From the NCBI GenBank assembly GCA_020638955.1, contig JACKHO010000001.1:992001-1056000 (forward strand): 64,000 nt of DNA, given 5' to 3'. Both the position numbers and the translations under genes were made by a program. The notes below the pieces were generated by a model. That model was given only the letters and a program-made list of their open reading frames with translations. It was not told the DNA's origin and searched no databases. The stretch comes from Planctomycetaceae bacterium. GTDB taxonomy: Bacteria > Planctomycetota > Planctomycetia > Planctomycetales > Planctomycetaceae. Positions 34,993-42,163 of the stretch are shown in pieces. How positions within the stretch are numbered: position 1 is the first letter of the stretch; every line of letters begins with the position of its first letter.

Positions 34993-35319
34993 ATGCAACT
35001 CACAGGAATTAAGAGAAGAACTCTTTGGCAGTATTGGCAGTTTCACACGCGCGGATGGCGTCTGACTACCATGTTGTATGTCGCTTGGCCGTACTGGTTG
35101 TTGCTGGCAGCTGTAGCGTTCATCGTGAACGCACAATACGCCAACTCGCCGTGGTATGTTGGTTTTCTGACGGGAGCTTGCGCGGGAGCATTTCTGCGCG
35201 ACGTTGGACGAATTCAGCAGTCGTATCGCGTATGGCCCATGGTTGAAGAAATCACCAAGTGGGATCGCGTGGAAGAGTTGATGCGCGAATCTGACGAAAG
35301 TGTTGAAGCGGACGGATAG
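34993..35319 (+). CDS. Small membrane protein, unknown
   Basis: This 108-residue protein has two hydrophobic segments (YVAWPYWLLLAAVAFIVNAQY and a weaker GFLTGACAGAFLRD) and a charged C-terminal tail (EEITKWDRVEELMRESDESVEADG). It follows the previous membrane-protein gene by 22 bp, so the two may be cotranscribed. No family is recognised. Confidence 0.65.
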   Translation: MQLTGIKRRTLWQYWQFHTRGWRLTTMLYVAWPYWLLLAAVAFIVNAQYANSPWYVGFLTGACAGAFLRDVGRIQQSYRVWPMVEEITKWDRVEELMRESDESVEADG

Positions 35320-35961
35320 TTTCCGTGCGTGTTGAGGAGTTGTCCCAAGTGGAGTGAACGTACTGGGAACGCAATGGCGGCCGGTTAGTTCAAGTCGGCG
35401 GGGCTGTCGCTGTCTTCGTTCTGGGCATCCCACGCGTTGAAGGCGTTGAACAGGTCGGAGGAGACGAAGACGGCGTCTTCAACACCAACCTGCAAATTGA
35501 ATCCCACTTTGCCGAGGGCGAGTCGGATTTCCCGTAGCACCGGAATGGGTGCGACAAGAGTTTGGGGTGGGAGCGTTGAGCATTCGCGAAGTTCAAGTGA
35601 ACCCAAACCGGGAGTGAACATGGGGTGTACCCTGATGGATTGTGGGGTGTGTCATCCGGTGCCGAACTCATCGGTCACCTGCAGTGATGAGAAGGAATGG
35701 TGTCGAGTTGCGAGGGAAACTTCAATCAATCTTTGGCTTTCCGGAGATATTTCAGCGGGGGCCGTGTTGTACGTGTCGACTACTCAAACTGTGACAGTCG
35801 CGGCAGTTGGGGAAGTTGGCAAGGGTGAGTTGGACTTTGACGCTGGTTATGCCGATTAAAAGGAGAAGAGATTCAAGGATCACCCGCGTCGCGGTGGCCT
35901 GCACCTGGATTGTCTGAAGTTTGCGACGCGATTGATGGAATTTATCCACGAGGAAACTGAC
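35320..35961. other. Intergenic region, possibly holding one small minus-strand gene
   Basis: Apart from the weak minus-strand frame at 35385-35621, I see no gene, clear repeat or terminator here. Plus-strand frames in the same place read as low-complexity shadows. The last ~100 bases should hold the manA promoter. Confidence 0.5.
35385..35621 (-). CDS. Possible small hypothetical protein
   Basis: A 78-residue frame ends in a natural-looking acidic tail (FNAFNAWDAQNEDSDSPADLN) after an amphipathic stretch (LREIRLALGKVGFNLQVGVEDAVFVSSD). No ribosome site or family is seen, and an upstream extension is possible. It is kept only because composition favours this strand over overlapping frames. 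Confidence 0.3.
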   Translation of the reverse strand: MFTPGLGSLELRECSTLPPQTLVAPIPVLREIRLALGKVGFNLQVGVEDAVFVSSDLFNAFNAWDAQNEDSDSPADLN

Positions 35962-36990
35962 ATGCAGGGATCGCTGCCGCCGCTCCATTTTCGGCCAATT
36001 CTCAAGGAAAAACCTTGGGGCGGGCGAAATATGGCCCACTACCTTGGCAAGGCCTTGCCCGGTGTGGATCGATTCGGTGAGTCGTGGGAAATTGCTCATT
36101 GCGGCGCGGACAGCAGTGTTGTGTCGGGGGGTAGTCTGGACGGAACGACGCTTCCCGAACTGCTTCGTCAGCATCGGGATGAGATATTTGGGGACCATGA
36201 TCCCGGTGGGGACGAGTTTCCGCTGCTCGTCAAGTATCTCGACGCCAATCAATGGTTGTCCGTTCAGGTACATCCCGATGACGCTCATTCGCCGACTGGA
36301 GTAGGTAAAACCGAGGCGTGGGTCGTGCTGAGAGCGGCGCCGGAAAGCACAATCCTGGCAGGACTTAAGCGTGGCGTAGGGCGGAAAGAACTCGAGGCGG
36401 CCATTGCCTCTGGAAACGTGCTGGACTGTCTGAATTCCGTGCCAGTTTCCGCTGGAGATTGCATCAGCATTCCCGCCGGAACCATTCACGCGATTGGACC
36501 GGGTGTGGTGATCGCGGAAATCCAGCAGCAAAGCGACTGCACCTACCGGTTTAGCGATTGGGGACGTGGTCGCGAACTCCATATCGAACAGGCACTGGAC
36601 TGCATGGACTTTGAGCGCGGACCGGTATTTCCAGTGCATCCTCTGTTCAAAACCACCGGCGAAGGAGTGCAGGAGCAACTCGTTTCGAATGAGTATTTCC
36701 GACTCGACCGCACAACGCACGCGTCGTCGTTCCAGTTGGAAGAGTCCGCTGCATTCTCAATTCTGATGGTGGTGCATGGACGTGGTCGGATGTTTCAGTC
36801 TGACGGAATTCGGGAACTGCGTGTGGGTTCGACCGTGCTGGTTCCCGCCCACGTCGAGCCGGCGCTGTGTGTGCCGGAGAAAGAACTCACCACACTGCTG
36901 ATTCGTCCGCCCGTTGGGGCATTGAGATCAAACTTCCCTCAGCGGCGACTGTCACGCCCGCAGGTTGCGGCATTTAGCCGTGGGGAGTAG
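35962..36990 (+). CDS. manA: Mannose-6-phosphate isomerase, class I
   Basis: From the ATG with AGGA eight bases upstream, the protein is 342 residues, typical of the short bacterial ManA type. KPWGG near the start, ESWEIAHCGADSS, the metal-site segment LSVQVHPDDAHS (His pair), KTEAWVVL and the active-site strand IPAGTIHAIGPGVVIAEIQQQSDCTYRFSDW all fit. It interconverts fructose-6-phosphate and mannose-6-phosphate for glycan precursors. rfbA follows 126 bp later, so the two form a small sugar-nucleotide group. Confidence 0.92.
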   Translation: MQGSLPPLHFRPILKEKPWGGRNMAHYLGKALPGVDRFGESWEIAHCGADSSVVSGGSLDGTTLPELLRQHRDEIFGDHDPGGDEFPLLVKYLDANQWLSVQVHPDDAHSPTGVGKTEAWVVLRAAPESTILAGLKRGVGRKELEAAIASGNVLDCLNSVPVSAGDCISIPAGTIHAIGPGVVIAEIQQQSDCTYRFSDWGRGRELHIEQALDCMDFERGPVFPVHPLFKTTGEGVQEQLVSNEYFRLDRTTHASSFQLEESAAFSILMVVHGRGRMFQSDGIRELRVGSTVLVPAHVEPALCVPEKELTTLLIRPPVGALRSNFPQRRLSRPQVAAFSRGE

Positions 36991-37116
36991 TGGAGTAACT
37001 GTCTGTTCAAATACAGGCGAGGGGATGGCGTTGCGTTTGCTGGGGATGAGCCGGTAGAACGAGTGTCGGGTCAGGTAACGAGTTTTTTGACTCAGCAGCG
37101 TAATTGGTGATGTGGC

Positions 37117-38031
37117 ATGGCACAGCGAGTAACGCGAGGGATTATTCTGGCCGGCGGTGCGGGGACGCGACTGCATCCCATGACGCGCGTGGTTAGTAAG
37201 CAACTGCTGCCCGTCTACGACAAACCGATGGTTTACTATCCCCTCAGTGTACTCATGCTGGCGGGAATTCGAGATGTTCTGCTGATCAGTACGCCTCAGG
37301 ATCTTCCCCGGTATGAAGAATTGCTGGGGGATGGGAATGACTGGGGCATTTCGATTCAGTATGCGGAGCAACAGCAGCCTCGTGGCCTCGCCGAAGCGTT
37401 TTTGATTGGTGAGGAGTTCATTGGGCAGGAGTCGGTTTGTCTGGTACTCGGCGATAACATTTTCTTCGGGCATGACTTCCAGCGGCTACTGTTGTCGGCG
37501 GCGAGTCAGTCTGCTGGTGCGACAGTGTTCGCCTATCGGGTCTCTGATCCTCAGCGATACGGCGTGGTCGAATTTGACGCCGAGGGACGAGCGATCAGTA
37601 TTGAAGAAAAGCCGCAGCAGCCAAAATCGCGGTTCGCGGTGACCGGGCTGTACTTCTACGACAACGACGTCATCGAAATCGCCAGGCAGGTTCAGCCCTC
37701 GGGCCGGGGTGAACTCGAAATTACGTCGGTGAATCAGGCGTACCTGGAACGGGGTGCATTGCGAGTCGAACGGATGGGGCGGGGATATGCCTGGCTGGAT
37801 ACGGGAACGCCTTCATCGCTCTTGCAGGCGGCCAGCTTTGTGGAAGCGATGGAGCGGCGCCAGGGGCTGAAAGTTTGTGTTCCCGAGGAAATTGCGTGGC
37901 AAATGGGCTTCATTGACGATGCCCAACTGACACGGCTGGCGGAGTCGCTCAAAAACAGCGATTACGGACGTTACCTGTCTGAACTGCTGAAGTTAGGACG
38001 CGATCCCCACGTCTCGGCCCAAAGTGGTTGA
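37117..38031 (+). CDS. rfbA: Glucose-1-phosphate thymidylyltransferase
   Basis: The 304-residue protein has the nucleotidyltransferase signature GIILAGGAGTRLHPMTRVVSKQLLPVYDKPM, the metal-binding LGDNIFFG, EEKPQQPKS, and ENDV/ELEITSVN equivalents (YFYDNDVIEIA, GELEITSVNQAYL), ending with WLDTGTPSSLLQAA. This order is that of RmlA/RfbA, which makes dTDP-glucose for deoxysugar synthesis. RfbB, C and D are not in the window. Confidence 0.95.
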   Translation: MAQRVTRGIILAGGAGTRLHPMTRVVSKQLLPVYDKPMVYYPLSVLMLAGIRDVLLISTPQDLPRYEELLGDGNDWGISIQYAEQQQPRGLAEAFLIGEEFIGQESVCLVLGDNIFFGHDFQRLLLSAASQSAGATVFAYRVSDPQRYGVVEFDAEGRAISIEEKPQQPKSRFAVTGLYFYDNDVIEIARQVQPSGRGELEITSVNQAYLERGALRVERMGRGYAWLDTGTPSSLLQAASFVEAMERRQGLKVCVPEEIAWQMGFIDDAQLTRLAESLKNSDYGRYLSELLKLGRDPHVSAQSG

Positions 38032-38051
38032 GGTTCGCGGGCGGAGCGCAC

Positions 38052-38089
38052 AAAAAAACGCATCTTGTGGTAAATCCACAAGATGCGTT
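38052..38089 (-). terminator. Rho-independent terminator of the tRNA-Glu gene
   Basis: On the minus strand a 14-bp perfect stem (arms 38076-38089 and 38057-38070) with a 5-base loop is followed by a run of T (7 bases counting the end of the stem). It begins 10 bp after the tRNA 3' end. rfbA converges from the other side and has no T-run of its own here. Confidence 0.88.
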
Positions 38090-38098
38090 CAATCGAAA

Positions 38099-38172
38099 TG
38101 ACCCCAAGGGGATTCGAACCCCTGTTCTCGGACTGAAAATCCGATGTCCTAGGCCGACTAGACGATGGGGCC
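38099..38172 (-). tRNA. tRNA-Glu (anticodon TTC)
   Basis: The minus strand folds into a full cloverleaf: acceptor GGCCCCA pairs with TGGGGTC (one G-T pair); the anticodon stem TCGGA/TCCGA holds loop TTTTCAG with anticodon TTC; the T arm is AGGGG-TTCGAAT-CCCCT. The discriminator is A and the 3' CCA is not encoded. A strong terminator follows directly. Confidence 0.95.
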
Positions 38173-38314
38173 AGGTGGCGGTAGGTTAAATGGTGCCTCG
38201 ACAATGTCAAGTGTTGGCCACCAACATTTCCCGGCAGCGGGCGTTTGTTGCCCACCCGTCGGGGACTGGTGGATCAGTGATTCCGGTCGCGCAGAATTTA
38301 CGGACGGGAAATCA

Positions 38315-39379
38315 ATGAGCTGCGATTACCTTGTGATTGGTCAGGGGATTGCCGGATCAACCCTCGCCTGGACACTCGCTGATGCTGGCTACTGTGTGGT
38401 CATTGTCGATGTAGCACAACAGACCAATGCCTCTTCCGTAGCAGCGGGATTAGTGACACCCATTACGGGCAAACGGTTCACGCATGCCCGGTCGTGGATG
38501 GCCGAGTGGGAGGTTGCCAGTCGGTTTTACTCTCGAATTGAAGCCCGCCTGGGGACTCGATTCCTGCACGTGCAGCCGTCAGTGCGATGGTTTGCTAGCG
38601 AAGACGAAAAGGAACTGTGGCAACAGCGGATGCGAAATGGAGATTATGCGGGCCTCGATGTCCGGTATGTTCCCGGTCGGGATGACGGGACAATTTTCGC
38701 CCCTTACGGCGGTTTCGAGATGTTTCCCTCCGCGCGCCTCGATACGGTGACGTACCTCGCGGCGACACGAGAGTATTTTTGTGAGCGGGGGGCATACGTC
38801 CAGCACGAACTCGATTTGAGCGGCCTCGTGCCAAGTTTAGAGGGCGTTCGCGTCCCTGCTCTGGACATCATCTGTCAGGGTGTGGTGTTTTGTCAGGGAC
38901 ACTTGGGACGCTCGAATCCCTGGTTTCCCCACGTCGATTTTCGTCCAGCCAAGGGAGAAATCCTGACACTGAGCATTGGAGGGTACGAAGAGTTACGAAC
39001 CCAGCACTTCGATGTCTGGCTGGCTCCCCAAAAGTCGGGAACCTTTCGGACAGGCTCGAACTACGAGTGGGATCAGTTGGACGAATTGCCAACCGAACGT
39101 GTCCGAAACGCCTTGCTGCAGCGGCTCTCCGGAAGTTTTCGAGTTCCCGTTGAAGTTTTGAATCATCAGGCAGGAATTCGGCCTGCGGTGAGTGATTCAC
39201 GCCCCGTAGTAGGTTTTCACGCCACACATCCACAACTGATGATTCTGAACGGACTCGGAGCCAAAGGTACGCTTTGGGCACCGCTGGCTTCGTCACTCCT
39301 GCTTGGGCTCATCGCCGACGGAGAACACATTCCGGCTGAGTGGAGCGTGAACCGGTTTGAATGCCGTGGTGGAAGTTGA
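38315..39379 (+). CDS. FAD-dependent oxidoreductase (DAO family)
   Basis: The 354-residue protein starts with the FAD dinucleotide fold YLVIGQGIAGSTLAWTLADAG and has the DAO-family SSVAAGLVTPITGKRF segment and a C-terminal GIRPAVSDSRPVVGFHATHPQLMILNGLGAKGTLWAP. This resembles glycine/D-amino-acid oxidases and the MnmC oxidase domain. The substrate is unknown. The frame is open back to 38165, but that would overlap the tRNA; the ATG at 38315 has GGGA upstream. Confidence 0.85.
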   Translation: MSCDYLVIGQGIAGSTLAWTLADAGYCVVIVDVAQQTNASSVAAGLVTPITGKRFTHARSWMAEWEVASRFYSRIEARLGTRFLHVQPSVRWFASEDEKELWQQRMRNGDYAGLDVRYVPGRDDGTIFAPYGGFEMFPSARLDTVTYLAATREYFCERGAYVQHELDLSGLVPSLEGVRVPALDIICQGVVFCQGHLGRSNPWFPHVDFRPAKGEILTLSIGGYEELRTQHFDVWLAPQKSGTFRTGSNYEWDQLDELPTERVRNALLQRLSGSFRVPVEVLNHQAGIRPAVSDSRPVVGFHATHPQLMILNGLGAKGTLWAPLASSLLLGLIADGEHIPAEWSVNRFECRGGS

Positions 39380-39406
39380 GTTCTCTGTCGTCGGCCCGTC
39401 CAATGC

Positions 39407-39922
39407 TCAATTCGATCCCAGGGCGACCAATGGCTCGAGTTCAACGGTTTCGCCGCCTGCCAGTTCCATTTCGAATTGCAGGCCGTTGGGACGCTGAAAG
39501 GCATGAATGTCGGCTGCTCCACGGCGACCACTCACGTGGAAAACGACCATGCCTGTGGCAGCATTCTGCGCCGTGGCTTCTTCGTCGAGTTCCAGTGCTT
39601 CAATGTCGCCAATGTGCTCCGCAACTGGGCTTTGATCTTGCAGGTGCGTTTGAATGGTCTGCTGCAGAAACTCTCGGCTCCGCTTTTCCTTGATTTGCCT
39701 CGCAGCAATAAAGCCGCCCCAGGCTAAACCGCCTGCAACAACCAAACTGAGGAGTACCAGTAGCGTACTGCCTTGTGGCCTTCTCTCCAGGGGGGGCTGG
39801 TGTGAAGTAGATGGTGGTGAAACTGGTTTCGCTTCCGGAGGAATTGTGTTGGGTGAGCTCATGTTGGCCGACGTTGAGTTGTGCAAGAATTTGCGACGCG
39901 ATGTGAGGCTCCTGTTATGCAT
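39407..39922 (-). CDS. Single-pass membrane protein, possibly Coa1-like
   Basis: The start at MHNRSL has AGGTGAG five bases upstream, giving 171 residues. A Pro/Ser-rich cytoplasmic stretch precedes one membrane helix (STLLVLLSLVVAGGLAWGGFIAA). The ~100-residue outer domain (FLQQTIQTHLQDQSPVAEHIGDIEALELDEE...VVFHVSGRRGAADIHAFQR) resembles Coa1/Tim21-like domains found in some bacterial membrane proteins. That resemblance is tentative. It is convergent with the FAD oxidoreductase gene. Confidence 0.6.
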   Translation of the reverse strand: MHNRSLTSRRKFLHNSTSANMSSPNTIPPEAKPVSPPSTSHQPPLERRPQGSTLLVLLSLVVAGGLAWGGFIAARQIKEKRSREFLQQTIQTHLQDQSPVAEHIGDIEALELDEEATAQNAATGMVVFHVSGRRGAADIHAFQRPNGLQFEMELAGGETVELEPLVALGSN

Positions 39923-40331
39923 TTGCTCACCTGTCGGCGTCAACAGGTTTGCCCAGCCCGTTCAGTGAATCATTCCAATCTATGTTCCGTATTCCGCATA
40001 ATCGGAATTTATCAGCGAGTTGCGATCCGTTCCTGTTTCGTACCGCAGGCGGGCTGGCGCGGCGATCGTCCAGGTTTATTGCCACGTGAGGGTTTGTCGC
40101 TGTAACGGGCTTGGAGCAAGCGGGTTACGGTGCGTGTTGCGGTCAGGGTGGAGTGGTCAGCGACGCGCTTGGGAGTGGCATGAGAGATCTGGCACCAGAG
40201 CATTTACTCGTAAAACAACTCGTGGGGCATAAAGTTTGTCGCCACTGTCCCTTGCCGCCACCACTGAGGCAACTAAACTGCGTCGCTTGTGCCTCAGTGG
40301 CGTCAATCATAAGAGTTTGGAGACCTTGGGA
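39923..40331. other. 409-bp intergenic region upstream of the acyl carrier protein
   Basis: No credible gene is present. A GC-rich stretch with short repeated CGGGTTACGG/GGTGCG words lies at 40090-40160. A hairpin at 40261-40300 is described separately. Divergent promoters for the membrane protein and acpP genes are expected here. Confidence 0.5.
40261..40300. repeat. Leader hairpin before the acyl carrier protein gene
   Basis: CCACTGAGGCA (40261-40271) and TGCCTCAGTGG (40290-40300) are an exact 11-bp inverted repeat around an 18-base loop, ending 31 bp before the acpP ATG. There is no T-run. It may be a regulator site or an mRNA structure. Confidence 0.6.
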
Positions 40332-40583
40332 ATGAGCCCTCAGGAAATACGTCAGGTTATTATTGGAATTCTCGAACGCATTGCGCCTGACGAAGACCTC
40401 AGCAACCTGGATGATTCCGTTCCATTTCGTGAGCAAATGGAACTCGACAGCATGGACTTTCTGGACATTGTCATGGAGTTGCGAAAGCAATACCGCGTAC
40501 AAATTCCGGAAGCCGACTATGAGAATTTGATCACCATGGACAGCACGGTGTCCTATCTCACACCATTGCTGAAAGACGCCTAA
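40332..40583 (+). CDS. Acyl carrier protein-like
   Basis: The 83-residue acidic protein has the carrier signature ELDSMDFLDIVMELRKQY, with the Ser after Asp as the phosphopantetheine site. The helices match ACPs in length. No fatty-acid or polyketide synthesis genes are next to it, so it may be a specialised carrier rather than the house-keeping ACP. The DSMDF variant of DSLDx supports that. Confidence 0.85.
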   Translation: MSPQEIRQVIIGILERIAPDEDLSNLDDSVPFREQMELDSMDFLDIVMELRKQYRVQIPEADYENLITMDSTVSYLTPLLKDA

Positions 40584-40832
40584 CGCAATGTCGAAAGGGC
40601 CGGCAATTTGGCCGATGCGGTCTTTCACTTCCGCGTTGCGTGTGCGATCCGAATGTTAACGCAAAACGCTGCCTGAATTGACTCGACTCGGTTTGGAACT
40701 AGAATCGGACTGAGTCAAATGCAGAATCAAGTCGATCAAAGAGTGGCTCGTTGGTTCGGTGTGTTTTGATGCGTTGAGTTAAGCGGTCACAGTTGGTTGC
40801 GAGCCCGTTGTTAGTGTACTTCACCTCAGGAG

Positions 40833-41186
40833 ATGCCCGTGCAAGTTGAAATCTCTTGCCGTCACGGTTCAGTCAAGCAGGATTTTCAAGAGTACATTAC
40901 TCGCAAGTGCGAGAAACTGCTCACCTATTTTGAGCGTGTGACTTCGATTGGCGTGACCATCGATTACGCCGATGACCGCGTGCGAGTTGAAATCCTCGTC
41001 GACGCAGAGCACAAGCACGATTTTGTGACTCATGCCGATGCTCTGGCGACCGATGTCGGTGCCTGTTTTGATGGTGCACTTGCCAAAATGGAACAGCAAA
41101 TCAGAAAATACAAAGAGAAAGTTCAGGACCATCGCCGGGACAAGCCGCTGAGCGAACTTGCGAATACGGAAGAAAACCTGAATTGA
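40833..41186 (+). CDS. hpf: Ribosome hibernation promoting factor, short form (HPF/RaiA)
   Basis: The 117-residue protein matches the HPF/YfiA domain: VEISCRHGSVKQDFQEYITRKCEKLLTYFERV, VRVEILVDAEHKHDFVTHADALATDVGACFDGALAKMEQQIRKYKEKVQDHR. It binds the 30S subunit in slow growth. It lacks the long-form dimerisation domain. It is followed by ptsN and an HPr gene, like the rpoN-hpf-ptsN order of proteobacteria, but rpoN is not adjacent. An AGGAG lies immediately before the ATG. Confidence 0.92.
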   Translation: MPVQVEISCRHGSVKQDFQEYITRKCEKLLTYFERVTSIGVTIDYADDRVRVEILVDAEHKHDFVTHADALATDVGACFDGALAKMEQQIRKYKEKVQDHRRDKPLSELANTEENLN

Positions 41187-41313
41187 CGCGGTGCCCATGC
41201 TGGCGTCACAATTCCGCTCAGCTGGCAATTAGAAAGTAAACAGCCACCAATTAAAGAGCACTGGTCGCCGAACTTCTCTGGGCGATACGGCTTGGTGTTG
41301 AGGGAAACAAATA

Positions 41314-41781
41314 ATGCGATTAACCGACATTGTGGTCAAAGAGGCAATTCTCACAGAGCTGGATGCATCTTCTAAGGAAGAGGCCATTCGGCAAATGGTC
41401 GGTGGGCTGAAGGCCGCTGGAAAGATTTCGGCTGGTGACGAAGAAGCCATTCTCGCGGCAATTCTGAAACGCGAAGAGCTGGGATCCACCGGGATTGGTT
41501 GGGGATGTGCCGTCCCGCACACGAAGCACCCATCCGTCGACGGAATTCTCGTTAACGTGGCTCTGCACCCGCAGGGTCTGGACTTCCAGAGCCTCGATGG
41601 TGAGGACGTCTTTATTCTGTTCCTGGTGATTTCACCCTGGGATCGTCCCGGCGATCACCTGCGTGGATTGGAAACCATTACGCGTCATTTGAAGAGCGAA
41701 GACTTCCGCAGCTTCCTCCGGCAGTCCAAGACGGCTGCAGATGTATGGGAACTGCTGCAGGAAGTTGACGACCGCAGCTAA
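41314..41781 (+). CDS. ptsN: PTS IIA component, PtsN (nitrogen PTS) family
   Basis: The 155-residue protein has the IIA-Ntr fold. The phosphorylated His is probably His69 in GIGWGCAVPHTKHP. The flanking ILKREELGSTGIG and GVxFxSLDGEDVxxxFLV-type (GLDFQSLDGEDVFILFLVISP) segments fit PtsN and fructose IIA domains. Lacking EIIB/C neighbours, it is likely regulatory. It lies between hpf and HPr genes. Confidence 0.92.
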   Translation: MRLTDIVVKEAILTELDASSKEEAIRQMVGGLKAAGKISAGDEEAILAAILKREELGSTGIGWGCAVPHTKHPSVDGILVNVALHPQGLDFQSLDGEDVFILFLVISPWDRPGDHLRGLETITRHLKSEDFRSFLRQSKTAADVWELLQEVDDRS

Positions 41782-41872
41782 GCTCAACCTGGGACCGAAC
41801 CTGTTCGGTTGTTTCACTGTCTTGTCTCCCTGTTCGTTGGATTTGTTCTACTCCAGTTGAATTCGGTACGCC

Positions 41873-42163
41873 ATGTCAGTTTCAATGGGTAAATCACAGA
41901 CTGAAACTCGTTCTGTTGAGCTCTGTCTTGAGCAGGGCTTGCACCTGCGCGTTTGCTCGTTGCTGGTGTCAATTGTCACACCCTTTGATGGCAGTGTAAA
42001 AATCAGCCATCAGGACCGCACGGCCGATGCGACCTCCATGTTTGAGCTGTTGCAGTTGGTTGCTCTCAAGGGGGCAGTTCTGGAAATCGAAGCAAACGGC
42101 AACGATCCCACTTCGGTGATTGATCAGATTGAAGAAGTCCTCTCTGGAAAACGCGAATACTAA
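41873..42163 (+). CDS. HPr-family phosphocarrier with altered active-site motif
   Basis: The 96-residue protein keeps the HPr layout. The phospho-accepting His24 lies in EQGLHLRVCSLL, where GLHARPA is usual, so the His and Arg26 stay but the Ala and Pro are replaced. Ser55 in ATSMFELLQLVALKG matches the regulatory serine region. With ptsN next door it probably serves a regulatory PTS like NPr. No enzyme I gene is in the window. The next gene's likely start overlaps its 3' end by 44 bases. Confidence 0.85.
   Translation: MSVSMGKSQTETRSVELCLEQGLHLRVCSLLVSIVTPFDGSVKISHQDRTADATSMFELLQLVALKGAVLEIEANGNDPTSVIDQIEEVLSGKREY

Noticed and set aside
35437..35859. 140-codon plus-strand frame between the membrane proteins and manA
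   Set aside because: Ser/Thr/Arg-rich shadow of the opposite strand with no ribosome site or domain.
38165..38314. Upstream extension of the FAD oxidoreductase
   Set aside because: It would run through the tRNA-Glu gene, and the residues do not look like protein; the FAD motif begins right after the ATG at 38315.
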